Below, piece after piece: positions 1 through 8,203 of a stretch of DNA of 64,000 nucleotides. The number at the start of each line of letters is the position of its first letter. The stretch's first letter is position 1. The position numbers and the translations under genes were made by a program. The DNA is from Modestobacter sp. VKM Ac-2985 (lineage in GTDB: Bacteria > Actinomycetota > Actinomycetes > Mycobacteriales > Geodermatophilaceae): NCBI RefSeq assembly GCF_026967925.1, contig NZ_JAPVBI010000001.1:806001-870000 (forward strand), in the 5' to 3' direction. The notes below the pieces were generated by a model that was given only the letters and a program-made list of their open reading frames with translations, did not search any database and was not told the DNA's origin.

Positions 1-272
1 TCTGCGTCGAGGTGCTCGAGCACCTGGAGGACCCGGTCGCCTTCCTCCGCGGCCTGCGCGCGACGATGGCCCCGGGCGGCAAGGCGTTCATCACGGCTGC
101 GCTCAACGCCGCGCACGCTGACCACATCCATCTCTACCGGGCTCCCGACGACGTGCTGGCCCAGCTGGTCGAGGCCGGCTTCACCCTGGAACAGTCGTTC
201 GTCGGCGCGGCCTACCGACCTTCGGCGCCCGGGGTGCCGGTCCCGCTGGCCGCCGCGTTCGTCGTCTGCTGA
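1..272 (+). CDS. SAM-dependent methyltransferase, C-terminal part (cut by window edge)
   Basis: Only the last 90 codons are inside the window; the reading frame enters at base 3. The visible part reads EVLEHLEDP followed by a helix, then APGGKAFIT, which is the motif II to post-III stretch of class I Rossmann methyltransferases (Methyltransf_11/23 type, UbiE-like). The SAM-binding glycine loop lies upstream of the window. It is 4 bases from the following acyltransferase gene, so it is part of the same operon. The substrate cannot be told; the neighbours suggest methylation of a sugar or of an acyl group destined for a glycan (inference). Confidence 0.75.
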   Translation, partial: CVEVLEHLEDPVAFLRGLRATMAPGGKAFITAALNAAHADHIHLYRAPDDVLAQLVEAGFTLEQSFVGAAYRPSAPGVPVPLAAAFVVC

Positions 273-276
273 GCGG

Positions 277-870
277 GTGTCGAACTCCATGGCCATCGAC
301 GACAGGGTGCTCCGAGGGGAGTTCGTCAACCTGCGCCCGCTGAGGGTCGCGGATGCCGAGCTGACCTTCCGCTGGCGCAGTGCCGACAGGGCACGGTTCC
401 TCAACGCGGGGGCCCGGACCGTCGAGGAGCAGGCCGACTGGATCGCTGCTCGCCCGGTCGCCGAGCACAACTTCATCATCGAGCTCGCCGACGCACGCCC
501 GGTCGGCATGGTGTCGCTGACCGACATCGACCGGGTGGACCGCCGCGGTGAACCCGGGCGGTTCCTGATCGGTGACGAGGTCGCCGTCCACGGTGTCCCG
601 GCCGCCGTGGAGGCCATGAAACTGCTCTACCGGCTGGCGTTCGACGACCTCGACCTGGTCCGCGTGTGCGGCACCGTGGCCGCCGAGAACAAGCTGATGC
701 TCAAGTGGCAGAAGTTCCTCGGCATGCGGGAAGAGGGCCGGCTGCGCGACCACCTCCTCCTGGACGGCCGGTTCCAGGACGCCGTCCTCCTCGGCCTGCT
801 GGTGGAGGACTACCGCACGACGACCCTGCCGCGCATGAACGCACTCATCGCCGCTGCCCGCAGCCGATGA
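277..870 (+). CDS. GNAT-family N-acetyltransferase
   Basis: A 197-residue protein of the GNAT fold (Acetyltransf_3/RimJ-like). It opens with LRPLRVADAELTFRWR, the usual beta1-alpha1 of this group, and continues with VGMVSLTDID (beta4) and CGTVAAENKLMLKWQKFLGM, where the acetyl-CoA-contacting C-terminal half begins. Such proteins near sugar genes acylate amino sugars, as PseH does in pseudaminic acid synthesis; that substrate is only an inference. Start: GTG at 277 is 4 bases after the methyltransferase stop; an ATG at 289 is an alternative. The stop overlaps an ATG in the next frame (ATGA at 867-870). Confidence 0.8.
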   Translation: MSNSMAIDDRVLRGEFVNLRPLRVADAELTFRWRSADRARFLNAGARTVEEQADWIAARPVAEHNFIIELADARPVGMVSLTDIDRVDRRGEPGRFLIGDEVAVHGVPAAVEAMKLLYRLAFDDLDLVRVCGTVAAENKLMLKWQKFLGMREEGRLRDHLLLDGRFQDAVLLGLLVEDYRTTTLPRMNALIAAARSR

Positions 871-893
871 CCTACTCCCCGGAGGAACTCCCC

Positions 894-1208
894 ATGCTGG
901 ACCACCGCTTGGACCACGATGCCGTGCAGGGCATGGTCCTGCACGCCCTCGAGACCCTCAACGACGAACGTGGCGCGGACGACGAGCTCGTCGTCGGCCC
1001 GCGGACACGGCTCTTCGGCGCCGACGCCGAGCTCGACTCGCTCGCCCTCGTCTCGGTCATCGTCGACGTGGAGGAGGCAGTCTCCGCGGCATCCGGCCGC
1101 ACGATCAGCCTCACCGACGACCGTGCCATGAGCCAGGAGACCTCGCCCTACACCGACGTCGAGTCGCTGACCGCCTACGTGGTGGAGCTGCTCTCCGAAC
1201 CGGCGTGA
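894..1208 (+). CDS. Acyl carrier protein (first of two)
   Basis: A 104-residue carrier protein. The phosphopantetheine site is Ser49 in the stretch AELDSLALVSVIVDVEE, a clear DSL motif followed by helix II. It is longer than a classic 75-80 residue ACP. I chose ATG 894 because GGAGGA lies 7 bases upstream at 881-886; an in-frame ATG at 867 overlapping the previous stop would add nine residues. It would carry the acyl intermediate handled by the SDR, KASIII and MaoC-SDR proteins encoded next. Its 3' end overlaps the following GTG by 4 bases, so translation is probably coupled. Confidence 0.85.
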   Translation: MLDHRLDHDAVQGMVLHALETLNDERGADDELVVGPRTRLFGADAELDSLALVSVIVDVEEAVSAASGRTISLTDDRAMSQETSPYTDVESLTAYVVELLSEPA

Positions 1209-1921
1209 CCGCCTCCGGGTACGAGGGCAAGTGGGTCCTGGTCACGGGCAGCCGCCGGGGCCTCGGCCGGCTCATGGCGGAGCACGTCCTGCGCAACGGT
1301 GGCCGCGTCGCCGGTTTCGCCCGGGGGGAGTCGACCATCGACCACCCGGACTACGTGCACTTCCGGGTCGACGTCGGTGATCCCGCGTCCGTGGTGGCCG
1401 GGTTCGCAGAGTTGAGGAAGGTCACCGACTCCCTGCAGATCGTGGTCAACAACGCCGCGGTGCTGACCTCGCAGTACTCGATGATCATGGCCCCGTCCGC
1501 AGCGCGGGCCATGCTGGACACGAACCTGCTCGGTGCCTTCCTGGTCTCCCGGGAGGCGTCCAAGTTGATGCGACGGGCGAGATGGGGCCGGATCATCAGC
1601 ATCAGCTCCATGGCAGTGAGCCTCGAGCCGATCGGTGACTCGATGTACGCCGCCACCAAGGCGGGCCTCACCACGATGACGAACGTGATGGCCCGGGAGC
1701 TCGCACCGCTGAACATCACCTGCAACACCCTCGCGGTGAGCGCCATCGCGACCGACATGCTCGCCCAGTTGCCGCAGGAGAAGGTCGCCCAGGTCGTGGC
1801 CGGGCTGCCGCTGCCACGTCTCGCCGAACCGGACGACGTCTTCAACGTGCTGGACTTCCTGGCTGCCGAACGGAGCTCCTACGTCACCGCGCAGACCATC
1901 TACCTGGGCGGGGCGAACTGA
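1205..1921 (+). CDS. Short-chain dehydrogenase/reductase (FabG-like)
   Basis: A 238-residue classical SDR, presumably a 3-oxoacyl-ACP or related ketoreductase using NAD(P)H. Visible motifs are the cofactor loop TGSRRGLG (about residues 15-22), NNAA (about 82-85), the active-site serine in ISISSMA and the catalytic pair Tyr148/Lys152 in YAATKAG. The arginines in the cofactor loop favour NADPH. The C terminus ends in YLGGAN, close to the usual VDGG end of FabG enzymes. It lies between an ACP gene (4-base overlap) and a hydrolase gene (1 base gap), so an ACP-bound substrate is likely. Confidence 0.85.
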   Translation: MTASGYEGKWVLVTGSRRGLGRLMAEHVLRNGGRVAGFARGESTIDHPDYVHFRVDVGDPASVVAGFAELRKVTDSLQIVVNNAAVLTSQYSMIMAPSAARAMLDTNLLGAFLVSREASKLMRRARWGRIISISSMAVSLEPIGDSMYAATKAGLTTMTNVMARELAPLNITCNTLAVSAIATDMLAQLPQEKVAQVVAGLPLPRLAEPDDVFNVLDFLAAERSSYVTAQTIYLGGAN

Positions 1922-1922
1922 C

Positions 1923-2597
1923 GTGGCGACGCGCGTCGGTGACTGGGGCGCCGGAGCCGTGTGGCGGGTCACCAGCGGCGTGTTCCCGTCGAACGCCTAC
2001 TTCTGCGAGGCAGACGTCCCCGGCGGCGGCATCCTCGTCGACCCGGGCCTGGACAGCCAGGCCATCGACGCCGAGCTGAGCGCGCTCGGCCTGCGGCCGC
2101 ACCAGGTGTTCTGCACCCATGGGCACTTCGACCACACCGGCGGTGCCGCCTGGTTCCGGGAGCGGTACGACTGCGAGGTCTTCCTGCACCGGGCGGACAG
2201 CCGGACGATGCGGTCCTCGAACTTCCTGCTGATGGCCCTGCAGATCCCGCATCGGGTGCAGGCTGCCGATGTCACGTGGGTGGACGACGACTTCTGCACC
2301 GACATCGCCGGGCGGCGGCTGCGGTTCCTCCCAGCGCCCGGGCACACGCCCGGTTCGTGCGTGCTGGAGCTGGGCAGTGCGTGGTTCACCGGAGACACGC
2401 TCTACTCCCGCGGCGTGGGACTGAACTCGCTGCCCGGTGAGGACCGCGACGCACTGCGGACGACGATCCGCGGCCTGTGGCCGCGGCTCACAGCCGAGCG
2501 CATGGTCTACCCCGGGCACGGCGACCCGGCCGACGGGGAGACGGTCCGGACCGGGAACCACGCCCTGACCGCCTTCCTCGGCACGGTGGACGCATGA
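1923..2597 (+). CDS. Metallo-beta-lactamase-fold hydrolase (glyoxalase II-like)
   Basis: A 224-residue MBL-fold enzyme. The first metal motif is THGHFDHTGG with His66, His68, Asp70 and His71; His141 lies in PAPGHTPGS, followed by FTGDTL and YPGHGDP, giving a complete dinuclear zinc site. In this family with an ACP/KAS neighbourhood the natural role is a thioesterase, releasing an acyl group from ACP or CoA, as glyoxalase II does from glutathione; this is inference. GTG 1923 starts one base after the SDR stop, and its own stop overlaps the next ATG (ATGA at 2594-2597). Confidence 0.85.
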   Translation: MATRVGDWGAGAVWRVTSGVFPSNAYFCEADVPGGGILVDPGLDSQAIDAELSALGLRPHQVFCTHGHFDHTGGAAWFRERYDCEVFLHRADSRTMRSSNFLLMALQIPHRVQAADVTWVDDDFCTDIAGRRLRFLPAPGHTPGSCVLELGSAWFTGDTLYSRGVGLNSLPGEDRDALRTTIRGLWPRLTAERMVYPGHGDPADGETVRTGNHALTAFLGTVDA

Positions 2598-3607
2598 CCG
2601 CCGCCGTCACCATCTCCGGTGTGGGGCACCACCTGCCCGTCCGGGTCGAGGACAACGCGACGCTGTGCCAGGGCCTGGACGTGTCGCCGGAGTGGATCGT
2701 CGAGAAGACCGGCATCACCCAGCGGCACATCGCCGAGCCCGAGGAGTCGGCGGCCGACTACGCCGTCGAGGCCGGGCGTCGGGCGCTGGCCATGGCCGGC
2801 GTCGACGCGGACGAGGTCGACCTGATCATCGCCTGCACCTTCTCGGGTGACTACGTGTTCCCGCCGCTGTCGGCCAGGGTGCAGCGGGACCTGCGGGCGA
2901 CGAACGCGCACGTCTTCGACGTGCAGGCCAACTGCACCGGCTTCGTCACCGGGCTGACCATCGCTGCGGACCGGATGAAGGCCGATCCGGCCGTGCGGCA
3001 CGCCCTGGTCATCGGCGTCGAGTTCCTCTCGCGCTACATCGACCGGCGGGACGTCAACACGGCGATCTACCTCGCCGACGGGGCCGGTGCGGCAGTGCTG
3101 AGCCGTGCCGCCGACCCGGAGGACGGGATCCGGTCCTCGGCGTTCCACACCGACAGCTCCAACTTCGAGTCGGTCCGGATGCGCGGCGGCGGCTCCTCCT
3201 TCCCGCTGCAGGGGCGGACCTTCGACCCGGCGGTCGACCTGATGGAGATGAACGGCATCGCCACCTGGAAGCAGGCGATCACCCATCTCCCGAAGGTGGT
3301 CCGCCGCGCGTGCGAGAAGAGCGGCATCGAGCTCTCGACGGTCGACTTCCTGATCTTCCACCAGGCCAACCTGCGCCTCATCGAGTACCTCGTGCGGAAG
3401 CTGGGCTTCGACCTGTCCCGGACGTACACGAACGTGGAGCGCATCGGCAACACCGGCTCGGCGTCCCTGGCGATCGCGATGAGCGAGGCCGTCCAGCGCG
3501 GCCTGGTGAAGAACGGGGACCTGGTCGTGCTGGCGGCCGTCGGCGCCGGGTTCACCTTCGGTGCGTCCGTGTGGCGCTGGCAGCTGCCGGCCGCGGAGAG
3601 GAGCTGA
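2594..3607 (+). CDS. 3-oxoacyl-ACP synthase III (KASIII/FabH-like)
   Basis: A 337-residue thiolase-fold condensing enzyme. The catalytic triad is intact: Cys114 in QANCTGF, His256 in FHQANLR and Asn286 in RIGNTGSAS. The early GHHLPVRV and KTGITQRHIA segments are typical of FabH. It would condense an acyl-CoA starter with malonyl-ACP, or load an acyl group onto one of the two ACPs encoded here. The ATG at 2594 overlaps the stop of the MBL gene by 4 bases. Because the operon has its own ACPs and reductases, this is more likely a dedicated synthase than the housekeeping FabH. Confidence 0.88.
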   Translation: MTAAVTISGVGHHLPVRVEDNATLCQGLDVSPEWIVEKTGITQRHIAEPEESAADYAVEAGRRALAMAGVDADEVDLIIACTFSGDYVFPPLSARVQRDLRATNAHVFDVQANCTGFVTGLTIAADRMKADPAVRHALVIGVEFLSRYIDRRDVNTAIYLADGAGAAVLSRAADPEDGIRSSAFHTDSSNFESVRMRGGGSSFPLQGRTFDPAVDLMEMNGIATWKQAITHLPKVVRRACEKSGIELSTVDFLIFHQANLRLIEYLVRKLGFDLSRTYTNVERIGNTGSASLAIAMSEAVQRGLVKNGDLVVLAAVGAGFTFGASVWRWQLPAAERS

Positions 3608-3609
3608 TC

Positions 3610-4803
3610 GTGTTCGCCGACTTCGCGGCCATCACCGTCGGCGACAGCCGTTCACTCGTCCGGACCATCACGGCCGAGGACGTCCGTCGCTTCGTGGACA
3701 TGACCGGTGACGACAACCCGCTGCACGTCGACCCCGCCTTCGCCGAGACGACGGCGTTCAAGGACGTCGTGGTGCACGGCATGCTCGGGGCGTCGTTCCT
3801 CTCCACCGTGATCGGCACCCAGCTGCCCGGTACCGGGGCTCTGTGGCTCTCCCAGAACATGGAGTTCCTGCTGCCGGTGCGGTTGGGCGACGAGCTCACG
3901 GTCAGCGCCACCGTGGTCGGCAAGCACGAGCGCGACCGCCTGCTGGACCTCGACACCCGGATCGTGAACCAGAACCAGCAGCTCGTGCTGAGCGGGCAGG
4001 GCCGGGTCAAGGTGCTCACCCCGTCGGCACCTGCCGTCGAGGACGCGCCGCGGGAACGGCCGCGGGTGGCCATCGTGACCGGCGGCGCCGGCGGCATCGG
4101 CAGGGCCGTCTGCCGGCGCCTGGCCGCGGACGGCCTCCACGTCGTCGTGAACTACCACCAGCGGGCCGACCGGGCAGCCGACGTCACCGCCGAGATCAAC
4201 GCCGGCGGCGGGTCCCGTGCCCTCGCGGTCGGCGCCGACATCTCCACCGATGCCGGCGCCGAGGCCCTCTTCCGGGCCGCTGTCCGGGAGTTCGGTGCCG
4301 TGGACGTGCTGGTCAACAACGCCTCTCCGCGGATCAACCCCAAGCCCCTGGCCACCCTCGGGTGGGCGGACGTGCAGGCGCAGCTCGACGTCTCGGTCAA
4401 GGGCGCGCTGGCGATGACCCGCGCCGTGGCCCCCGGCATGGGCGAACGAGGCTGGGGCCGCATCGTGAACGTCACCTCCCAGGTCCTGGACGGCCCGCCG
4501 TCGTCGACCTGGACCGGCTACGCGATGGCCAAGGGAGCGCTCGCCGTCTTCTCCCGGTACATGGCGGCCGAGCTGGGCCCGCAGGGGATCACCGTCAACT
4601 GCGTCGCCCCGGGCATGACCGAGACGCCCCTGATCGGGGACGTGCCCGAGAAGGTGCAGCTGATGGCCGCGCGGCAGACGCCGTTGCGACGGCTCGCCCG
4701 GCCGGCCGACGTGGCCGCGGCCGTGGCGTACCTGGTGTCCGACGACGCCGCCTTCATCACCGGAGACACCGTCGCCGTCAACGGTGGGTCGGTGATGCGG
4801 TGA
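3610..4803 (+). CDS. MaoC hydratase-SDR ketoreductase fusion
   Basis: A 397-residue two-domain protein. Residues 1 to about 140 form a MaoC hot-dog domain with the hydratase signature DDNPLHVD (Asp and His catalytic) and VVHGML. After a short proline-rich linker, residues from about 155 form a FabG-like SDR with TGGAGGIG, NNAS, the catalytic Tyr304/Lys308 in YAMAKG and a terminal VNGGSVMR. It can reduce a 3-oxoacyl group and dehydrate or hydrate the product in one chain. GTG 3610 is 2 bases after the KASIII stop, and its end overlaps the next GTG. MaoC and SDR are usually separate proteins. Confidence 0.85.
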   Translation: MFADFAAITVGDSRSLVRTITAEDVRRFVDMTGDDNPLHVDPAFAETTAFKDVVVHGMLGASFLSTVIGTQLPGTGALWLSQNMEFLLPVRLGDELTVSATVVGKHERDRLLDLDTRIVNQNQQLVLSGQGRVKVLTPSAPAVEDAPRERPRVAIVTGGAGGIGRAVCRRLAADGLHVVVNYHQRADRAADVTAEINAGGGSRALAVGADISTDAGAEALFRAAVREFGAVDVLVNNASPRINPKPLATLGWADVQAQLDVSVKGALAMTRAVAPGMGERGWGRIVNVTSQVLDGPPSSTWTGYAMAKGALAVFSRYMAAELGPQGITVNCVAPGMTETPLIGDVPEKVQLMAARQTPLRRLARPADVAAAVAYLVSDDAAFITGDTVAVNGGSVMR

Positions 4804-6593
4804 GCACCAGGACCGATCCCGACGAGGCCCTGGCCGTGCTCGCCGCGGACACCAGCACCCTGACCCAGCTGCTCCGGGCCATCGAGACCCTGGAGCAGCA
4901 GCCGCAGGAGCGGACGGTCCGGGTGGGGGTGTCCGCGTCGGCGACCGTGGACCTGCTCGGCGTGTACCTGCGCCGGCACGGGCTGCTGGCAGGCACGGGA
5001 GTCGAGATCGTGCCCGGCAACTTCGACGACCCGATCGGGGACGTCGAGCGATTCCGGGCCGCGGGGGTGCGGCACGTCGTCCTGCTGCCCTTCTTCGACG
5101 GTCTGCTGCCGTCGTTCGAGGCCCAGCTGCCGAACCTGGAGCCAGGGGCGGTCGACGTCCTCGAGGAGAGCCTGCGCTCGCGGTACCGGCTGGCGTTCGA
5201 AGCGGCCCGGGAGATGGACTCGGTCTTCGTCGGTTCCTTCCACCGCCTCGGGAGCCCGGTGGACCTCGGCGGCCGGGACGTCGTCGCCACGGTGCTGCAC
5301 CGGTTCGATGCCGCCCTCCGGGAGGAGGCGGCCGGCTTCTCCAACACCCGGGTGGTCGACACCCAGGACGTCGTGAGCACGGTCGGCCGCAGGGCGGCCT
5401 TCGACCACCGCTTCCACCTCCGGAGCAGAGCTCCCTACACCGGTGCGTTCCTCGACGAGCTGGCACGGCGGATCACAGCCGGTGCGCGCGGCTTCGGTGC
5501 CCACTTCCACAAGGTCCTGGTCCTGGACTGCGACAACACCCTGTGGGGTGGCGTGGTGGGCGAGGACTCCCCGACCGGTGTCGGCCTGAGCCCGCACGAC
5601 CACCCGGGCAGCGTCTACTGGCGGGTGCAGCACCAGATCGCCGCGCTCCGGCACGAGGGCGTGCTCCTGGCGCTGTGCACGAAGAACAACCCGGACGACG
5701 TGGACGAGGTGCTGGACCGGCACCCGGACATGGTGCTGCGCGCCGAGGACTTCGTCGCGACCCGGATCAACTGGGACGACAAGCCGGCGAACCTGCGGGC
5801 ACTCGCCACCGAGCTGGGCGTGGGCCTGGACAGCATGGTCTTCCTCGACGACTCGCCGTTCGAGTGCGAGGCGGTGCGACAGCAGTTGCCCATGGTGACC
5901 ACCGTCCAGGTGCCCCGGACGCTCTCGGAGTACCCGCGCGTCGTCCACCGGGTGGCGGAGCTGTTCCTGGCCGGGGGGACGACGACGGACAGCCGGGACA
6001 AGACCGAGCAGTACCGCAGGCGGGCCCAGGCCCAGCAGCTGCAGGCCCGGTCGGTGGACCAGGAGACCTACCTGGCGTCGCTGCAGCTGACCGTGGAGCT
6101 GCGGCGCGACCTCCCGGGCGACGCGGCACGGGTCAGCGAGCTGTCCCAGAAGTCGAACCAGTTCAACCTGACGACGCGTCGCTACAGCACCGCCGAGGTG
6201 GAACGGCTGGTCGCCAGCCCGGAGCACGCCGTGTACTCGCTGGTCGTGGGTGACACGTTCGGCTCTGCCGGCCTGACCGGCGCAGCGGTGCTCCGGTACG
6301 ACGGTGACCGGGCGTACGTCGAGGCCTTCTTCCTCAGCTGCCGGGTCATCGGCCGCGGCGTGGAGACCTCCGTCTGGCCGCAGATCGTGGTGGATGCGAT
6401 CGAGCGGGGCTGCCACGAACTCCACGCCGACTTCGTCCCGAGCGCCAAGAACACCCAGGTGGCCGACTTCTACGACCGCCTGGGACTGCACGTCGCCACC
6501 GAGGCGGACGACGGCTCCCGCTCGTACCGCATCGACGCACACGACTTCCACACCCCACCCCCAGCATGGATCGAGATGAGTTCCCTTGGATGA
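4800..6593 (+). CDS. FkbH-like HAD-IIIC family protein
   Basis: A 597-residue FkbH-type protein. An N-terminal alpha/beta region (1 to about 225, SGNH-like in this family) precedes the HAD-IIIC phosphatase core with VLDCDNTLWGGVVGED (nucleophile Asp243), followed by LALCTKNNPDDV and FLDDSPFECE. The last ~150 residues are GNAT-like (LSQKSNQFNLTTRRY, then SAKNTQVADFYDRLG). Characterised members convert 1,3-bisphosphoglycerate into glyceryl-S-ACP. With ACP genes on either side, the same role, or loading of another hydroxyacyl unit, is likely here (inference). It overlaps the upstream gene by 4 bases and the downstream ACP by 8. Confidence 0.88.
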   Translation: MSTRTDPDEALAVLAADTSTLTQLLRAIETLEQQPQERTVRVGVSASATVDLLGVYLRRHGLLAGTGVEIVPGNFDDPIGDVERFRAAGVRHVVLLPFFDGLLPSFEAQLPNLEPGAVDVLEESLRSRYRLAFEAAREMDSVFVGSFHRLGSPVDLGGRDVVATVLHRFDAALREEAAGFSNTRVVDTQDVVSTVGRRAAFDHRFHLRSRAPYTGAFLDELARRITAGARGFGAHFHKVLVLDCDNTLWGGVVGEDSPTGVGLSPHDHPGSVYWRVQHQIAALRHEGVLLALCTKNNPDDVDEVLDRHPDMVLRAEDFVATRINWDDKPANLRALATELGVGLDSMVFLDDSPFECEAVRQQLPMVTTVQVPRTLSEYPRVVHRVAELFLAGGTTTDSRDKTEQYRRRAQAQQLQARSVDQETYLASLQLTVELRRDLPGDAARVSELSQKSNQFNLTTRRYSTAEVERLVASPEHAVYSLVVGDTFGSAGLTGAAVLRYDGDRAYVEAFFLSCRVIGRGVETSVWPQIVVDAIERGCHELHADFVPSAKNTQVADFYDRLGLHVATEADDGSRSYRIDAHDFHTPPPAWIEMSSLG

Positions 6594-6825
6594 GCAGCAG
6601 CTGTCTGACGTCATGGCCACCGTGCTCCGCGTGCCGGCCGAGGAGATCGGTCCCGGCAGCAGCATGGACACGGTCCCCGGCTGGGACTCGTTGCGGCACC
6701 TGACCCTCGTGCTGGCCCTCGAGGAGGAGTTCGGCATCCAGATCCCGGACGAGGAGGCCGGCTCCATCACCTCCTACCCGCTGATCAAGCTGGTGCTGAG
6801 CGAGCTCGTCGAGGCCAGGGCCTGA
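6586..6825 (+). CDS. Acyl carrier protein (second)
   Basis: A 79-residue ACP of standard length. Ser35 in PGWDSLRHL is the phosphopantetheine attachment site and is followed by the conserved acidic helix II, ALEEEFGIQIPDEE. I start it at the rare codon TTG 6586 because the next in-frame start, ATG 6613, would remove much of helix I, and no other start lies between the upstream in-frame stop and 6586. The start overlaps the end of the fkbH-like gene, implying coupled translation. It is the obvious partner of the FkbH protein and the downstream ligase. Confidence 0.88.
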   Translation: MDEQQLSDVMATVLRVPAEEIGPGSSMDTVPGWDSLRHLTLVLALEEEFGIQIPDEEAGSITSYPLIKLVLSELVEARA

Positions 6826-6832
6826 GCTCGTC

Positions 6833-8173
6833 GTGGAGTGGCTGATCGAGCGGTTCCGGACCGCTCCCGACCGGACCGCGTTCGTCCACGAGGGGCGGTC
6901 GGTCAGCTATGGCGAGGTCGTCGCGACCGTGGCCGAGCTCGGCGCGCGGCTGGAGGAGCGCGAGGTCGGTCCCGGCGACACCGTGGCCGTCGTGGGGGAC
7001 TACTCGCCCGAGGTCTTCTGCATGCTCCTGGCACTGGTCCAGCGGCGGTGCACCGTCGTCCCGCTCACGCCGGCCTCGGTCGTCGAGGAGTCGGTGGCCC
7101 TCGGGGTGTCCGGGTGCGACTGGTACGTCCGCTTCGACGACGAGGGGGCGCTGGCCGCCATCGAGCACCGCGGACTGGCTGCGGAGAGCGCCCTGCTCAC
7201 GGAGTTCCGGGCCCGGCGGTCGCCGGGGCTGGTGCTGTTCTCGTCCGGGACCTCCGGGCGCCCGAAGGGCATGCTGCACGACTTCGCACGCGTCGCTGAG
7301 AAGTTCCGCCGGCAGCGGGCCCCGGTGGTGGCCATCCCGTTCCTGATGATGGACCACTTCGGCGGGATCAACACGCTGCTGGCCATCACGTCCAGCCTGG
7401 GCAGGGTCGTCACGGTGGCAGACCGGTCCGTGGCGTCGATCTGTGCGGCGATCGCTCGCGAGCGGGTGCAGCTGCTGCCGGCGACCCCGTCGTTCCTGAC
7501 CCTGCTGATGGCGTCGAACGCGCACCGGGAGCACGACCTCTCGTCGCTGACCCGGATCACGTACGGCACCGAGGTCATGCCGCAGGCCACCCTGGACCGG
7601 GTGCGCGCCGCCTTCCCCGGGGTCGTCCTGCAGCAGACCTACGGTCTGTCCGAGGTGGGGGTGCTGCGGTCGGAGTCGCGCGACGACGGATCGCTGTGGA
7701 TGCGCATCGGGGGAGAGGGCTTCCAGACCCGCGTCGTGGACGGCGTCCTGTGGATCAGGTCGGACTACGCCATGGTGGGCTACCTCAACGCACCCTCGGA
7801 GTTCGACGACGAGGGCTGGTTCAACACCCAGGACGAGGTGGAGGTCGACGGCGACTGGTTCCGCGTCCTGGGCCGGGTGACCGACCTGATCAACGTCGGG
7901 GGCCAGAAGGTCTACCCGGCTGAGGTGGAGGGCGTGGTCCTGGGCGTGGAGAACGTGCAGGACGTCGCCGTCCACGGCGAGGAGCACGGATTGCTGGGCC
8001 AGATCGTCGTGGCCACCGTGGTGCTGGAGCGGCCCGAGCCGGTGGAGCAGGTCAAGAGACGGATGCGTCAGGTCTGCGCCGGTCAGCTGGCCGGGTTCAA
8101 GGTGCCGGTCAAGGTGGTGCTGTCGGGTGGACCACTGCACAGCTCCCGGCACAAGAAGGTCCGGCGCGGCTGA
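6833..8173 (+). CDS. AMP-forming acyl-CoA/acyl-ACP ligase
   Basis: A 446-residue adenylate-forming enzyme of the ANL superfamily. Motifs in order are LFSSGTSGRPKG (A3 phosphate loop), YGTEVMP, QTYGLSEVG (A5), the hinge region VLGRVTDLINVGGQKVYPAEVE (A8) and a C-terminal catalytic lysine in SRHKKVRRG (A10). It is shorter than most acyl-CoA ligases (500 or more) but complete. It would activate a carboxylic acid with ATP and pass it to the ACP encoded 7 bases upstream or to CoA. It is the last gene of the operon and is followed by a strong hairpin. Confidence 0.88.
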   Translation: MEWLIERFRTAPDRTAFVHEGRSVSYGEVVATVAELGARLEEREVGPGDTVAVVGDYSPEVFCMLLALVQRRCTVVPLTPASVVEESVALGVSGCDWYVRFDDEGALAAIEHRGLAAESALLTEFRARRSPGLVLFSSGTSGRPKGMLHDFARVAEKFRRQRAPVVAIPFLMMDHFGGINTLLAITSSLGRVVTVADRSVASICAAIARERVQLLPATPSFLTLLMASNAHREHDLSSLTRITYGTEVMPQATLDRVRAAFPGVVLQQTYGLSEVGVLRSESRDDGSLWMRIGGEGFQTRVVDGVLWIRSDYAMVGYLNAPSEFDDEGWFNTQDEVEVDGDWFRVLGRVTDLINVGGQKVYPAEVEGVVLGVENVQDVAVHGEEHGLLGQIVVATVVLERPEPVEQVKRRMRQVCAGQLAGFKVPVKVVLSGGPLHSSRHKKVRRG

Positions 8174-8185
8174 CGCGCCGGACCT
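8157..8185 (+). terminator. Hairpin ending the acyl-ACP operon
   Basis: A perfect 12-bp stem (8157-8168 with 8174-8185) and a 5-base loop that contains the stop codon of the ligase gene. No T-tract follows, which is normal in actinobacteria. It sits in the convergent gap to fumC, 19 bases from the fumC stop, so it may serve both directions. Confidence 0.6.
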
Positions 8186-8203
8186 CCTGCTGCTGGGCGG
8201 GGG

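Noticed and set aside
4800..8173. PKS/NRPS secondary-metabolite cluster
   Set aside because: FkbH, ACPs, KASIII and ligase could suggest one, but no ketosynthase modules, condensation domains or export genes are in the window.
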